From contig JAWKUN010000002.1 in the NCBI GenBank assembly GCA_041398565.1, positions 248,001-312,000 of the forward strand: a stretch of DNA of 64,000 nucleotides, given 5' to 3'. The notes beneath the pieces were generated by a model, which had not been told where the DNA came from, searched no databases, and worked only from the letters and a program-made list of their open reading frames with translations. Below, piece after piece: positions 33,445 through 44,032 of this stretch; positions within the stretch are counted from its first letter, which is position 1, and each line of letters opens with the position of its first letter. The position numbers were made by a program, and so were the translations under genes. Source of the stretch: DATGPD01 sp041398565. Lineage in GTDB: Bacteria > Planctomycetota > UBA1135 > UBA2386.

Positions 33445-35108
33445 AGCGAACTCTCCTCGTCCTGCACCTCGTCGCCTTCGGCGGTCGCGGACTGAGCGCT
33501 CAGGCACCGACGCGCGTCGACGCGCGGGTCAGCGCCGCTGCCGGCAGCGCGGTCTACTTCGACAAGGGCCGTGACGCCGACGTCGCCATCGGTGACACGG
33601 CCCGCATCTTCGTGCCCGGACAGGCACCGCTGGACCTCGTCGTCCGCGCTGTCTCCAAGAGCAGCTCGCGCGCCGATCTGCCAGCAGGAGCCGCAACCGT
33701 TCCGATCGGCACCCGCGTCGAGATCACCGTCACCACGCCCAGCGCGGGGAACGGAGGCGAGGGCAACGGCCAGGAATCGCCGCCGCCAGTGACGCCGCGT
33801 GTCGACCACCCACCGTGGTCGCAGCCGCTCGACGGAGTCGACCCCAAGCAGCCGTTGCTCGCCCCCGCCTTCGGGCGCGGTCCCGCCGATCGCCCCACCG
33901 ACGTACACGGCCGGCTGTTCGCCTACCTGACCCACACATGGGACGGCGGCTACAACGACCGGCGCTACCTGCTGGGCCGCGTCGGCGCCGACGTCGACGT
34001 CGAGAACCCGTTGGGCAAGGGCGGTGCGCTGCACTTCGACGGCGAGTACGACCGGCGCCAGACCATGCTCGACGACGCCCCCGACGTGACGTCGTCGCGG
34101 ACGCGCATCGACCGTCTGTCGTACTCGTGGGGCGACGACACTCTGGCGCCGCTCCGTTTCGAGGTCGGCCGCTTCTTGCAGCACCAGTTTCCCGAGCTGG
34201 GGATGGTCGACGGAGGCGAGATCACGCTGCCCGTCACCGACCACGGCGCCTTCGGCACCAGCCTCGGCCTGATGCCGGAGCCCTTCGGCAGCGCCCGGTC
34301 GAGCGACGACCTGCAAGCTTCGGTCGGCTACCGCTACGAGAACCTCGAGCGCAGCGGAGTGCGCACCGGCGTAGCGGTGCAGAAGACGTGGCACGAGGGC
34401 AAGGAAGACCGCGACCTCTTGTTCGGCGACTTCTTCTGGCGCACGGAGTCGCGATTCACTCTGCAGGTGTCCAGCTGGGTCGACTACTACACCGGCACCG
34501 ACGTCATCAAGGCGCACGGCCTGCAGCTCACCGAGCTGCACGCGCGCACCGCCTACGACTTCAGCGACGACCAAGGCGTCGGCCTCAACTTCGGGCACAT
34601 CCGCTGGCCCGAGCTCAAGCGCAACGAGTTCAGCCTGCTGCCGCCCGACCTGGTCCGCGACAACCGGATCGACCGGTTCGGCGCCGATGCCTGGTGGCGC
34701 GCCACCGAGCTCTGGCGCTTCGACGTGCGCGGCGACTACTGGCAGGACCAGCGCCAGGACGGCTACAGCGCCGACGTGCGCAGCAGTCTGCGCGACACGC
34801 TCTGGCAGCACGGCGACGTCTCGGCCAGCGTCTATTACAACGAAGGGTCGTTCACCAACGGCTACGGCGTTCGGCTCGGTGCGGCCAAGTCGTTCGGCGC
34901 CCACCGGCTCACCGTGCGCTACGACTGGAGTCGCTACGAGAACACGACGCTGTTCGGCGGCGATGCCAACCTGAGCCTGCAGGGCGTCACCGTCGACCTC
35001 GACCTGCTGGTCGGCCGCAGGTTCGACGTGTCGATCGACCTCGACCACCGCTTTGGCGACGCGCAGAGCGCCACTACCCTCGGCATCTACGGTCAAGTGA
35101 GGTTCTGA
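33441..35108 (+). CDS. Outer-membrane beta-barrel protein of the multiheme conduit
   Basis: 555 residues starting with GTG 33441 in a GTGA overlap with the 23-haem gene. Signal peptide TLLVLHLVAFGGRGLSAQ, then a small ~90-residue beta domain (YFDKGRDADVAIGDTARIFVPG) that looks periplasmic, then a Gly/Pro-rich linker and ~400 residues of alternating aromatic strands ending in GQVRF. This resembles MtrB/PioB-type porins in size class and terminal Phe, but I cannot claim sequence homology. The next cistron starts 1 base after its stop. It is the natural candidate for the pore that brings the 23-haem and 25-haem proteins into contact. Confidence 0.82.
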   Translation: MKRTLLVLHLVAFGGRGLSAQAPTRVDARVSAAAGSAVYFDKGRDADVAIGDTARIFVPGQAPLDLVVRAVSKSSSRADLPAGAATVPIGTRVEITVTTPSAGNGGEGNGQESPPPVTPRVDHPPWSQPLDGVDPKQPLLAPAFGRGPADRPTDVHGRLFAYLTHTWDGGYNDRRYLLGRVGADVDVENPLGKGGALHFDGEYDRRQTMLDDAPDVTSSRTRIDRLSYSWGDDTLAPLRFEVGRFLQHQFPELGMVDGGEITLPVTDHGAFGTSLGLMPEPFGSARSSDDLQASVGYRYENLERSGVRTGVAVQKTWHEGKEDRDLLFGDFFWRTESRFTLQVSSWVDYYTGTDVIKAHGLQLTELHARTAYDFSDDQGVGLNFGHIRWPELKRNEFSLLPPDLVRDNRIDRFGADAWWRATELWRFDVRGDYWQDQRQDGYSADVRSSLRDTLWQHGDVSASVYYNEGSFTNGYGVRLGAAKSFGAHRLTVRYDWSRYENTTLFGGDANLSLQGVTVDLDLLVGRRFDVSIDLDHRFGDAQSATTLGIYGQVRF

Positions 35109-35109
35109 C

Positions 35110-37038
35110 GTGCAGAGCGACGCCCACCGACGAGATCGCCGCCGCCCACCGGCGCCGCTCGCCCTCCTCATCATGCTGCTGCCGCTGGCCTGTGCCGTGT
35201 TCGGCGGCGGCGGCGACACCAACCCCAACGCCTGGGACGAGCGCCGCGGCCCCGTCGTGCCGCACGACAGCTTCCCGACCGACTGCTCGCTGTGCCATCA
35301 GGGCACCGATTGGAACTCGCTGCGCCCGGACTTCACCTTCGACCACCTGGCCAAGACCGGCGTGGCGCTGAACGGGGCCCACGCGCAGGCACAGTGCCTG
35401 CGCTGCCACAACGACCGCGGTCCGGTCGCGCGCTTCGCGGGCCGCGGCTGCGCCGGCTGCCACGAGGACGTTCACCAGGGACGGCTCGGCCCGGACTGTC
35501 GCAGCTGCCACGACGAGAACACGTGGCGCCCGCAGGAACTGCGCGCCGAGCACGCCAGCACCCGCTTCCCGTTGGTCGGGGCCCACGCCGCCGTCGGCTG
35601 CTACCGCTGCCACATCGGCGCCGAAGCCGGCAACTTCCAGCGCGTCGACACGCGCTGCGAGTCATGCCACCAGGCCGACCTGGCGCGTGCCACCAACCCT
35701 GATCACATCGTGCAGGGCTGGACCAGCGACTGCCAGCGCTGCCACGGCCCCACGGTCTGGTCGCGCGCCAGCTTCGCGCACGAGCAGTTCCCGCTGATCG
35801 GCCGCCACCAGAGCGCGCGCTGCCAGCAGTGCCACGTGAACAACGTGTTCCGCGGCACGCCGCAACAGTGCGCTGCGTGCCACCAGGCCGAGTACGACCG
35901 GACCACCGACCCCAACCACGGCGCGGCCGGCTTCTCGACGCAGTGCGAGCAGTGTCACGACGCGCGCGGCTGGGAGGGAGCGCGGGTCGATCACTCGTTC
36001 TACCCACTCGAGGCGGCGCACGCCACGGCGGCGTGCTCGGCGTGTCACGTCAACGGCGTCTACCACGGCACGCCGCGCAACTGCGTCGCCTGCCACCAAG
36101 ACGACTACAACGGCGCCACCAGCCCGAACCACGCCACAGCCGGCTTCCCGAACACGTGCCAGACCTGCCACAACACACGGTCCTGGAACGACGCCTACTT
36201 CGACCACGGCCACTTCCCGCTGACGGGACGCCACCAGGGCGTGGCCTGCGCCAACTGCCACCAGAACAACGTCTACGAAGGCACCCCACGCGATTGCGTC
36301 GGCTGCCACCAGGCCGACTACAACCGCACCACCAACCCCAACCACGCCGCGGCCAACTACCCGACGACGTGCGAGCAGTGCCACACGACCAACGGTTGGG
36401 AAGGTGCGATCACCAACCACAACATCTTCCCGTTGACCGGCCGGCACGCCACGACGCAGTGCGCGCAGTGCCACGTCAACAACGTCTTCCTGGGGACGCC
36501 GAGAACCTGCGTCGGCTGCCACCAGACCGACTACAACCGCACCACCAATCCCAACCACGCCGCCGCGTCGTTCCCGACCAACTGCGACGTGTGTCACAAC
36601 ACCACGCAGTGGCAGGGCGCGACGTTCGACCACTCCACCTACCCCCTGACCGGGGCCCACAACGCCGTGGCCTGCGGGCAGTGTCACGTCAACAACGTCT
36701 ACCGCGGCACGCCGCGTGACTGCTACGGCTGCCACCGCACCGACTACCAGAACGTGCGCGATCCGGACCACGCGCGCTACGGCTTCCCGACCGACTGCAC
36801 GCGCTGCCACAACACGACGACGTGGAGTGGGGCGACCTTCAGCCACCAGTTCCCGCTGACCGGCAACCACAACACCTCGTGCAGCACCTGCCACACGGTG
36901 TCGGGGTCGCCGACGTACACGTGCTTCGGCTGCCACACGCACAGCCAAACGCGCATGGACGACAAACACAGCGGTGTGCGCAACTACGTATACGAGAGCA
37001 CGGCCTGCGTGCGCTGCCACCCCAACGGTCGGCACTGA
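35110..37038 (+). CDS. 25-haem multiheme cytochrome c, putative surface lipoprotein
   Basis: 642 residues, start GTG 35110, signal with lipobox-like LLPLAC (Cys28). 25 CXXCH motifs by my count, one per ~25 residues. From residue ~185 to ~600 the sequence is a tandem array of ~61-residue units with three haems each: Q-C-H-V-N-N-V-Y/F-x-G-T-P-R, then C-V-G-C-H-Q-x-D-Y-N-R-T-T-N-P-N-H-A-A, then F-P-T-x-C-x-x-C-H-N-T-x-x-W-x-G-A, followed by H-x-x-F-P-L-T-G-x-H. The regularity suggests an extended rod. It closes the operon after the barrel gene, so an outward-facing terminal electron donor is the simplest reading. Similar repeats occur in metal-reducing bacteria to my knowledge. Confidence 0.9.
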   Translation: MQSDAHRRDRRRPPAPLALLIMLLPLACAVFGGGGDTNPNAWDERRGPVVPHDSFPTDCSLCHQGTDWNSLRPDFTFDHLAKTGVALNGAHAQAQCLRCHNDRGPVARFAGRGCAGCHEDVHQGRLGPDCRSCHDENTWRPQELRAEHASTRFPLVGAHAAVGCYRCHIGAEAGNFQRVDTRCESCHQADLARATNPDHIVQGWTSDCQRCHGPTVWSRASFAHEQFPLIGRHQSARCQQCHVNNVFRGTPQQCAACHQAEYDRTTDPNHGAAGFSTQCEQCHDARGWEGARVDHSFYPLEAAHATAACSACHVNGVYHGTPRNCVACHQDDYNGATSPNHATAGFPNTCQTCHNTRSWNDAYFDHGHFPLTGRHQGVACANCHQNNVYEGTPRDCVGCHQADYNRTTNPNHAAANYPTTCEQCHTTNGWEGAITNHNIFPLTGRHATTQCAQCHVNNVFLGTPRTCVGCHQTDYNRTTNPNHAAASFPTNCDVCHNTTQWQGATFDHSTYPLTGAHNAVACGQCHVNNVYRGTPRDCYGCHRTDYQNVRDPDHARYGFPTDCTRCHNTTTWSGATFSHQFPLTGNHNTSCSTCHTVSGSPTYTCFGCHTHSQTRMDDKHSGVRNYVYESTACVRCHPNGRH

Positions 37039-37219
37039 GCCGAGAAGGACCCATCATGGGCACCGCGGGCCACGCCTCGCCTTCGCGCTGGCTCGGCAAC
37101 CGCTGAGCCGCACCGTTGCGCTGTCGTCCGTGGCTCCGGGTCAACTCGGCACGCCTCCGCGCTGATTGACCCCGTATGCCGGCCCACGCGGCGAGGGAAT
37201 TCCCGTATCCTCCGTCTCC
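37039..37219. other. Gap after the conduit operon, with a possible 16-codon ORF
   Basis: An ATG at 37056 preceded by GAGAAGGA opens a 16-codon frame ending in TGA at 37104-37106. It has a good ribosome site, but nothing else supports translation. No clear terminator hairpin is seen. Confidence 0.25.
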
Positions 37220-37852
37220 ATGCGAGGTGCCACGCCACCGGGACCGCGGCCCCGGCTCCGCCCACCGACGTCGCGTGCGGCCCTGTACCTCGCCTCCGCA
37301 GGCGCACTGGTGGTCGCGGGCGTGATGGCATGGAAAGCCATGGCACTGCCGGCGATCGACCGCGGCCAGCAGGCCCCCGCCCATGGTGCCGCCGCGGCCG
37401 AGGCTCGCCAAAACGCGACGCTCACGGCGTCGTCACCGTCGCCACGAACCGCGCCCACCGTCGAACTCGAGTGGCACGGCGACCGCCTGCGCCGGCGTGA
37501 CCGACTGGCAGACGCCGGCACCCGTACGCCAGCGCGGGTCGACAAGGTCGCCGCTGGCATCCGTTGCCCCGACGGCACCTTCTTGCCGCTCTTGAACGGC
37601 GTGCGCGAGGCCCCGGGCATCATCCGCGAGTCCGAACGTGGCCCGTTGCCCCCGGTCGTCGCGCTCGTCGTCGACGCCGATGGCTGGGAGTGGTACGAGC
37701 ACGCCGACGGCTCGATGTCGACCTCGCGCCCGCAACGCCTGGTCGACCAGCAGGGGCACGACCAGTTGCAAGCGGTCACCCTGCACGTCGCCCACCTTCC
37801 CCCCGACGGCCTGCTGCCGCCGGAACCTCGTCCGCAGAGAAACGATCGATGA
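37220..37852 (+). CDS. Small single-membrane-segment protein, function unknown
   Basis: 210 residues, start ATG 37220. One hydrophobic segment (AALYLASAGALVVAGVMAW, about 23-41) after a Pro/Arg-rich cytoplasmic-like start, then an exported tail with a compact region (GIRCPDGTFLPLLNGV... and GWEWYEHADGS). No family recognised. The stop overlaps the start of the next gene (ATGA), so the two proteins are coupled and perhaps interact. Confidence 0.6.
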   Translation: MRGATPPGPRPRLRPPTSRAALYLASAGALVVAGVMAWKAMALPAIDRGQQAPAHGAAAAEARQNATLTASSPSPRTAPTVELEWHGDRLRRRDRLADAGTRTPARVDKVAAGIRCPDGTFLPLLNGVREAPGIIRESERGPLPPVVALVVDADGWEWYEHADGSMSTSRPQRLVDQQGHDQLQAVTLHVAHLPPDGLLPPEPRPQRNDR

Positions 37853-38997
37853 CCCACACCACCCACGGCGCTCGCTCGTGCGCGGCGCTTCTGTTCGGCC
37901 TTGCCGTCGTCGGCATCGGCAGCTCGCTCGCCGTCCGCGCCCAGAACCCCGTCTACCGTGCGAACCGCTCCTTCTACACGTCGATGTGGACGGCGAACCC
38001 GCCGGAGTACACCACCACAGGACAGACCGTGGCGGCCGGCACCATGCACTGGCGCGCCTTCCTCGACGTGGCCAACCAGCGGCGCGAGCCGCGGCGCATC
38101 ACCGGGATCGGCACCTGGTGGCAACCGTCGGACCTCGCCGGCACGTTCCCACAAACGATCTCGACGCCCGAGTTCCGCGTCTACCCGACGACCTTCGACG
38201 GCTCGGGCCTGGTGATCCCCGACGTCACCGTGCAGCCGCTGCTGACAGTGCCACCGATGCCGATGACGGTGACGGCCGGCAGCAACTTCATGTCGGTGAC
38301 GGTCGCCATCTCGCCGACGCCGATCAATGCCGTCGACTTCGCCATCTGCGGCGTCTACCCGGCCAACGCCAGCTCGACCAGCCCCGGCTTCTTCGGCTTC
38401 CTGCCGTCCGCCTCCAACGAGGCCTACACGCTCACCCAGTCGTACTACGGCTTCGTCTACCCGAGCGGCGGCCCGATCACCCACTTCGGCCTCGGCGGCG
38501 CGCGCAGCTCGATCTGGTACACGGAGGAGCAGCCGACCCTGAATCTGCGCGCCAACTGGGCGATCAACGACACGCACAACCAGGGCAACCACCTGGTGAA
38601 CGCGTTCGGCGACCAGACCTACTTCGGGCCGATCACCGACCCGGCGTGGCCCGGCTGGAGCGACACGCGGCGGATGACTCGGCTCGGCTGGACGGTGTTC
38701 TCGCAAGGGCGCGACGGCGACATCCCGCTGACCTTGCTCAACTTCGGCCCGCGCTTCGGCGGCGGCATCCCCTTCCTCGGCCACACGTTCGAACTCGATC
38801 TCACCAGCCCGGTGCTCGGCCTGCTCGGCCAGATCATGCCGCCGGTCGCCAACGGTCGCTCCGAGATCGAGATCCCGTTCGTCACGTCGCCGCGACCGAC
38901 GCTGACCGGCTTCTACGTCGGCCTCGAGTGCTTGATGCTCGACCCGCTCACCTTCCAGTTCACCGGCACCACGCAGTCGGGCTGGATCCGCATGTGA
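37849..38997 (+). CDS. Secreted protein of unknown function
   Basis: 382 residues, start at ATG 37849 in an ATGA overlap with the preceding gene. Signal peptide SCAALLFGLAVVGIGSSLAVRAQ. The mature part is beta-rich with many Pro and aromatic residues (GIGTWWQPSDLAG, YYGFVYPSGGPITHFGLGG) and resembles other planctomycete secreted proteins that lack assigned function. No catalytic motif, no Cys pairs of note. Only the signal peptide and coupling are solid. Confidence 0.7.
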   Translation: MTHTTHGARSCAALLFGLAVVGIGSSLAVRAQNPVYRANRSFYTSMWTANPPEYTTTGQTVAAGTMHWRAFLDVANQRREPRRITGIGTWWQPSDLAGTFPQTISTPEFRVYPTTFDGSGLVIPDVTVQPLLTVPPMPMTVTAGSNFMSVTVAISPTPINAVDFAICGVYPANASSTSPGFFGFLPSASNEAYTLTQSYYGFVYPSGGPITHFGLGGARSSIWYTEEQPTLNLRANWAINDTHNQGNHLVNAFGDQTYFGPITDPAWPGWSDTRRMTRLGWTVFSQGRDGDIPLTLLNFGPRFGGGIPFLGHTFELDLTSPVLGLLGQIMPPVANGRSEIEIPFVTSPRPTLTGFYVGLECLMLDPLTFQFTGTTQSGWIRM

Positions 38998-39269
38998 GCT
39001 CGAGGCGCGGCGCCCACCTGTCGGTGGCGGTGCCGCGCCGCGCAACGCGCCGCTGATCGCGACCGGGAATTCGTGAAAGCCCGCAACCTCCGCGATCGAG
39101 CCGAGCGCGCAGGAGTTGCGCGATTCCGAGAGAGACGACGCCACTCGTCGCTGCACGCGGGCCGACGAGTGAAACGGGAAGACGATGCAACGAACCGAGT
39201 CGACGCGCACACCAACGGTTCGCACTGCTCCTGGAGAAAACCCTCTTCGAGCAATTCCCTCTTCCTCAC

Positions 39270-42080
39270 ATGCGCGAACAACGAACAGCGTACGTCCCCC
39301 TCATCGCCGGCCTCGGCTTCTTGCTGCCATCGTGCAGCAACACCACCGGCACTCCCGAACCCGATCAGCTCGCCGCGGTCCAGCGCGACCGCGAAGACCA
39401 CGACGGCGAGAACCCCGAGCGCCTGCGCGAATGGCGCCGCCAAGCCCTCCTCGACGAGAAGGGCGAGATCGCGCCCGGCGCAATGCAACAAGCCCGCGCG
39501 CAGGTGGAAGCGCTGCGCCAGACGCAGGGCGTCGCCACCACCGGCTTCAACGCCAACAACTGGCGAGCAGGCCCGAACAACCTGGCCGGCCGCATGCGCA
39601 CGCTCAGCATCGACCCACGCAACGCCAACGTCATGGTCGCCGGCGCCGCCTCGGGCGGCATCTGGCGCACCACCAACGGCGGCACCTCGTGGGTGCCGGT
39701 CGGCGACATGCTGCCCTCGTTGTCGATCAGCGACATCGTGCGCTCGAACGCGAGCCCCGACACCCTGGTGGCCAGCACCGGCGAGCTGTTCGTCGAGCGC
39801 GGCCCCGGCGGCATCCCCTTCGGCGGCTCCGGCGAGGCCATCCAGGGCGCCGGCATCTACCGCAGCGTCGACAACGGCCTCACCTGGGCGCTGGTGTCGA
39901 TGACACCGGTCGAAGCGTTCCACATGGACATCTCGACGGCCGACGTGATCCTCGCCACCACCGAGACGGGGATCCAGCGCAGCACCGACCTCGGCACGAC
40001 GTGGACGCCCGTGCTCGGCGGCCTGAACATGGACGTGTCCTTCCACCCGACGGATCCACTCCGCGTCGTGGCCGGGGGCACGCTCTCCGGGCTCCAGTTC
40101 GGGACCGTGTCGGTCATCAACACCCTGGTGCCTCTGACGTGCGTCACGCTCACCAACCAGGTTCCGTTCATGAACGCCTTCTTGTTCTCCTCGAGCGACG
40201 GCGGCGTCACGTGGACGGCAAGCACCCCGATTCGCTTCGAGCGTGCGACGGCGGCCCAGATCGGTCGGCAACGGTGCCCCCCCGCCACCGGCGCGCTGAT
40301 GTTCGAACCCGTCCCGACTCGCTGGGAGGTCGAGTACCACAACAACTCGACGGCCTACGCCGTGAACGACCTCGGGCAGGTCTTCCGATCCACCAACAAC
40401 GGCGGTTTGTGGAGCCGAATCGGCAACGCCGGAGTCGGTCTGCAGGCCTTCTACGACCTCACCCTGTGGGTCGACCGTAGCGACACCGACACCAACGTGA
40501 CCAACGATCTCGTCGTGGTCGGCGGTGTCGTGCTGCGCCGCAGCACCAACGGCGGCGTCAACTTCACCCAGATCAGCAACGACCTGGTGGCCGGCAGCGC
40601 CCACGACGACCACCACGCGCTGGTCGAGGATCCGGGCCTGCTCACCGGGAACAACCGCACCCTGTTCGCCGTGACCGACGGCGGCATCTTCCGTGCCGAC
40701 GACATCGACACGGTCGCCACGGGCACGTGGGTGGCGCGCAACAACGGCATGGCCACCACGCAGTTCTACGGAGCCTCGACCCACCCGATCACCCGCCGCA
40801 CCGTCGGCGGCACCCAGGATCAAGGTGGCCTGCGCACGCAGAACTTCGCGCCGTTCAGCGAGATCATCGACACCGGCATCACGCCCAACCAAACCCTCGG
40901 CGACGCCGGCTTCAGCGCCGTCGACCCGACCGACGACACCTTCGCCTACCTGACCGGCACCGACCTCGAGATCTTCCGCTCGACCGACGGCGGCCTGACG
41001 GCGAGGCAGATGGGTCCGACCAACGGCGCCGACTTCCCCAACTTCTTCGCGCCGATGATCCTGCATCCGGACAACAACAACCGCCTGCTCATCGGCGGCC
41101 AGAACCTGTACCAGAGCACCAACCCGCGCGCGACCACGCCGACCTGGACCATCATCAAGTCGCCGGTCACCGGCACCAACCCGATCGCGGCCGTCGCTGC
41201 CTCGCAGCCGACGACCAACGATCCGGACGTGATCTGGGTGGCACACAACAGCACGCTCGGCGGCGCCTCGCGCGTGTTCTTCACCCGGACCGGCGGCGGC
41301 ACGGCGACCGGCAGCTGGACGGAGGAGAACTTCGCCCGGCCGAACCGCCTGCCGATGCGCATCACCATCGACCCGAACGATCCGATGCACGTGTTCCTGT
41401 GCCTCGGCGGCTTCGCCGCCGACAACCTCTGGGAGCGCGTCCCGACCGGCACCACGACCGGCGTGTGGCAGCAGATCAACACCCCGGTCAACGCACCGGT
41501 GCGTGACTTCGAGATCGACCCGACCGACCCCAACTGCTTCGTCCTCGCCACGCAGGTCGGCCTGTTCGTCAGCCCGAACCGCGGTGCCACCTGGCAGGTG
41601 GTCTCGCCCGCCAACGTGTCGATCGAGGAAACCTACTGGTCGCGCGGGCACCTGTTCCTGGCCACCTACGGACGCGGGCTGTTCTCGCAGACGCCGTTCG
41701 GAACCGCCAGCGCCGTGTCCGTCGGCATCCCGTGCGACCTCAACGGCACGCCGACCGCGGGCCCGGTGCTCGACACCGAGCTGCCTGAGCTCGGCCTCAC
41801 CGTGGTCGCCAAGACCGGCCAAGGCTCCCCCAACACCTTCGTCGTCCTCACCTTCGGCGATCCGCCTCCGGGACCGGTGCCGCCGTGCGGCGCGCAGTCG
41901 GTGAACTTCTTCGTGTTCTCGAGCCAGGTGTCGGACAGCAGCGGCAACACGCGCTTCAACGTGGCGCTGCCCAACGATCCGGCCTTCGCCGGTGGTGTCC
42001 TCATCGCTCAGGCGGCGGAGTTCCAGTCGTCCGGGGCGATCGTCGTCTCCAACGGCATGCGCTGGACCTTCGGCTTCTGA
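39270..42080 (+). CDS. Sortilin/BNR-type beta-propeller lipoprotein
   Basis: 936 residues; lipobox GFLLPSC with Cys22. Multiple BNR/Asp-box-like blocks occur: S-x-D-x-G-x-T-W appears as TTNGGTSW, SVDNGLTW, STDLGTTW, SSDGGVTW, STNNGGLW, STDGGLT and SPNRGATW. This is the pattern of VPS10/sortilin or photosystem-stability-factor-like propellers. C-terminal ~130 residues hold a planctomycete-type module (SVGIPCDLNG... to ...FAGGVLIAQAAEF). Such proteins are commonly surface-bound and may bind peptides or sugars; no enzyme activity is claimed. The stop is followed closely by repeat family B. Confidence 0.82.
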   Translation: MREQRTAYVPLIAGLGFLLPSCSNTTGTPEPDQLAAVQRDREDHDGENPERLREWRRQALLDEKGEIAPGAMQQARAQVEALRQTQGVATTGFNANNWRAGPNNLAGRMRTLSIDPRNANVMVAGAASGGIWRTTNGGTSWVPVGDMLPSLSISDIVRSNASPDTLVASTGELFVERGPGGIPFGGSGEAIQGAGIYRSVDNGLTWALVSMTPVEAFHMDISTADVILATTETGIQRSTDLGTTWTPVLGGLNMDVSFHPTDPLRVVAGGTLSGLQFGTVSVINTLVPLTCVTLTNQVPFMNAFLFSSSDGGVTWTASTPIRFERATAAQIGRQRCPPATGALMFEPVPTRWEVEYHNNSTAYAVNDLGQVFRSTNNGGLWSRIGNAGVGLQAFYDLTLWVDRSDTDTNVTNDLVVVGGVVLRRSTNGGVNFTQISNDLVAGSAHDDHHALVEDPGLLTGNNRTLFAVTDGGIFRADDIDTVATGTWVARNNGMATTQFYGASTHPITRRTVGGTQDQGGLRTQNFAPFSEIIDTGITPNQTLGDAGFSAVDPTDDTFAYLTGTDLEIFRSTDGGLTARQMGPTNGADFPNFFAPMILHPDNNNRLLIGGQNLYQSTNPRATTPTWTIIKSPVTGTNPIAAVAASQPTTNDPDVIWVAHNSTLGGASRVFFTRTGGGTATGSWTEENFARPNRLPMRITIDPNDPMHVFLCLGGFAADNLWERVPTGTTTGVWQQINTPVNAPVRDFEIDPTDPNCFVLATQVGLFVSPNRGATWQVVSPANVSIEETYWSRGHLFLATYGRGLFSQTPFGTASAVSVGIPCDLNGTPTAGPVLDTELPELGLTVVAKTGQGSPNTFVVLTFGDPPPGPVPPCGAQSVNFFVFSSQVSDSSGNTRFNVALPNDPAFAGGVLIAQAAEFQSSGAIVVSNGMRWTFGF

Positions 42081-42130
42081 GCAGCAAGGCCCTGTCCCGA
42101 AACCTTCGCGGCCCCGCGCGCGAGCCGGCG

Positions 42131-42210
42131 GTCAGCGGTGGAGCCTTGGCTCCATCCGCTGCAACGCTGGCGCGATGGCCGGCGACCTCCGTCGCCCGGC
42201 CATCGCCGGT
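42131..42210 (+). repeat. Palindromic repeat family B, single copy
   Basis: GGTGGAGCCTTGGCTCCATCC start (42137) and then a strong palindrome: GCGATGGCCGG (42172-42182), CGAC, CTCC loop, GTCG, C, CCGGCCATCGC (42196-42206). The 11-bp outer stem is perfect. It lies between the propeller lipoprotein and fumarase genes. Confidence 0.8.
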
Positions 42211-42251
42211 TTCGACTGTCTTGCCCGCAGCGCCTCCCCTAAACAGGCGCC

Positions 42252-43856
<1,605 letters not shown>

Positions 43857-43898
43857 CCGGCCGGCGTCCCTGGCGAAGGCCACATTGCTACATTGTCC

Positions 43899-43981
43899 GA
43901 TGGCCGGACGACTGAAGTCGTCGGCCATCGTGCCAGCCTTGCAGCGGATGGAGCCAGGCTCCACCGCTGAACGCTGGTCCG
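43899..43981 (-). repeat. Palindromic repeat family B, inverted copy
   Basis: Read on the minus strand: GCGTTCAGCGGTGGAGCC, TGGCTCCATCCGCTGCAAG, then GCACGATGGCCGACGAC...GTCGTCCGGCCATCG. Together with the copy at 42131 it flanks the fumarase gene in opposite orientation. Confidence 0.8.
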
Positions 43982-44032
43982 GCACAACGCCGGCTCGACC
44001 TCCATCGGCCCAAACGTTCCTCCGTCCCCACC

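Noticed and set aside
39055..39125. Possible fourth copy of repeat family A
   Set aside because: Only a short stretch on the minus strand resembles the family (ACTC...CGATCGCGG); the TGGAAGC, TTCTGG and hairpin blocks are absent.
37141..41822. Long minus-strand frames opposite the secreted proteins
   Set aside because: Composition is Arg/Gly/Val/His-rich typical of antisense frames in GC-rich DNA; the plus-strand genes have signal peptides and recognisable repeats.
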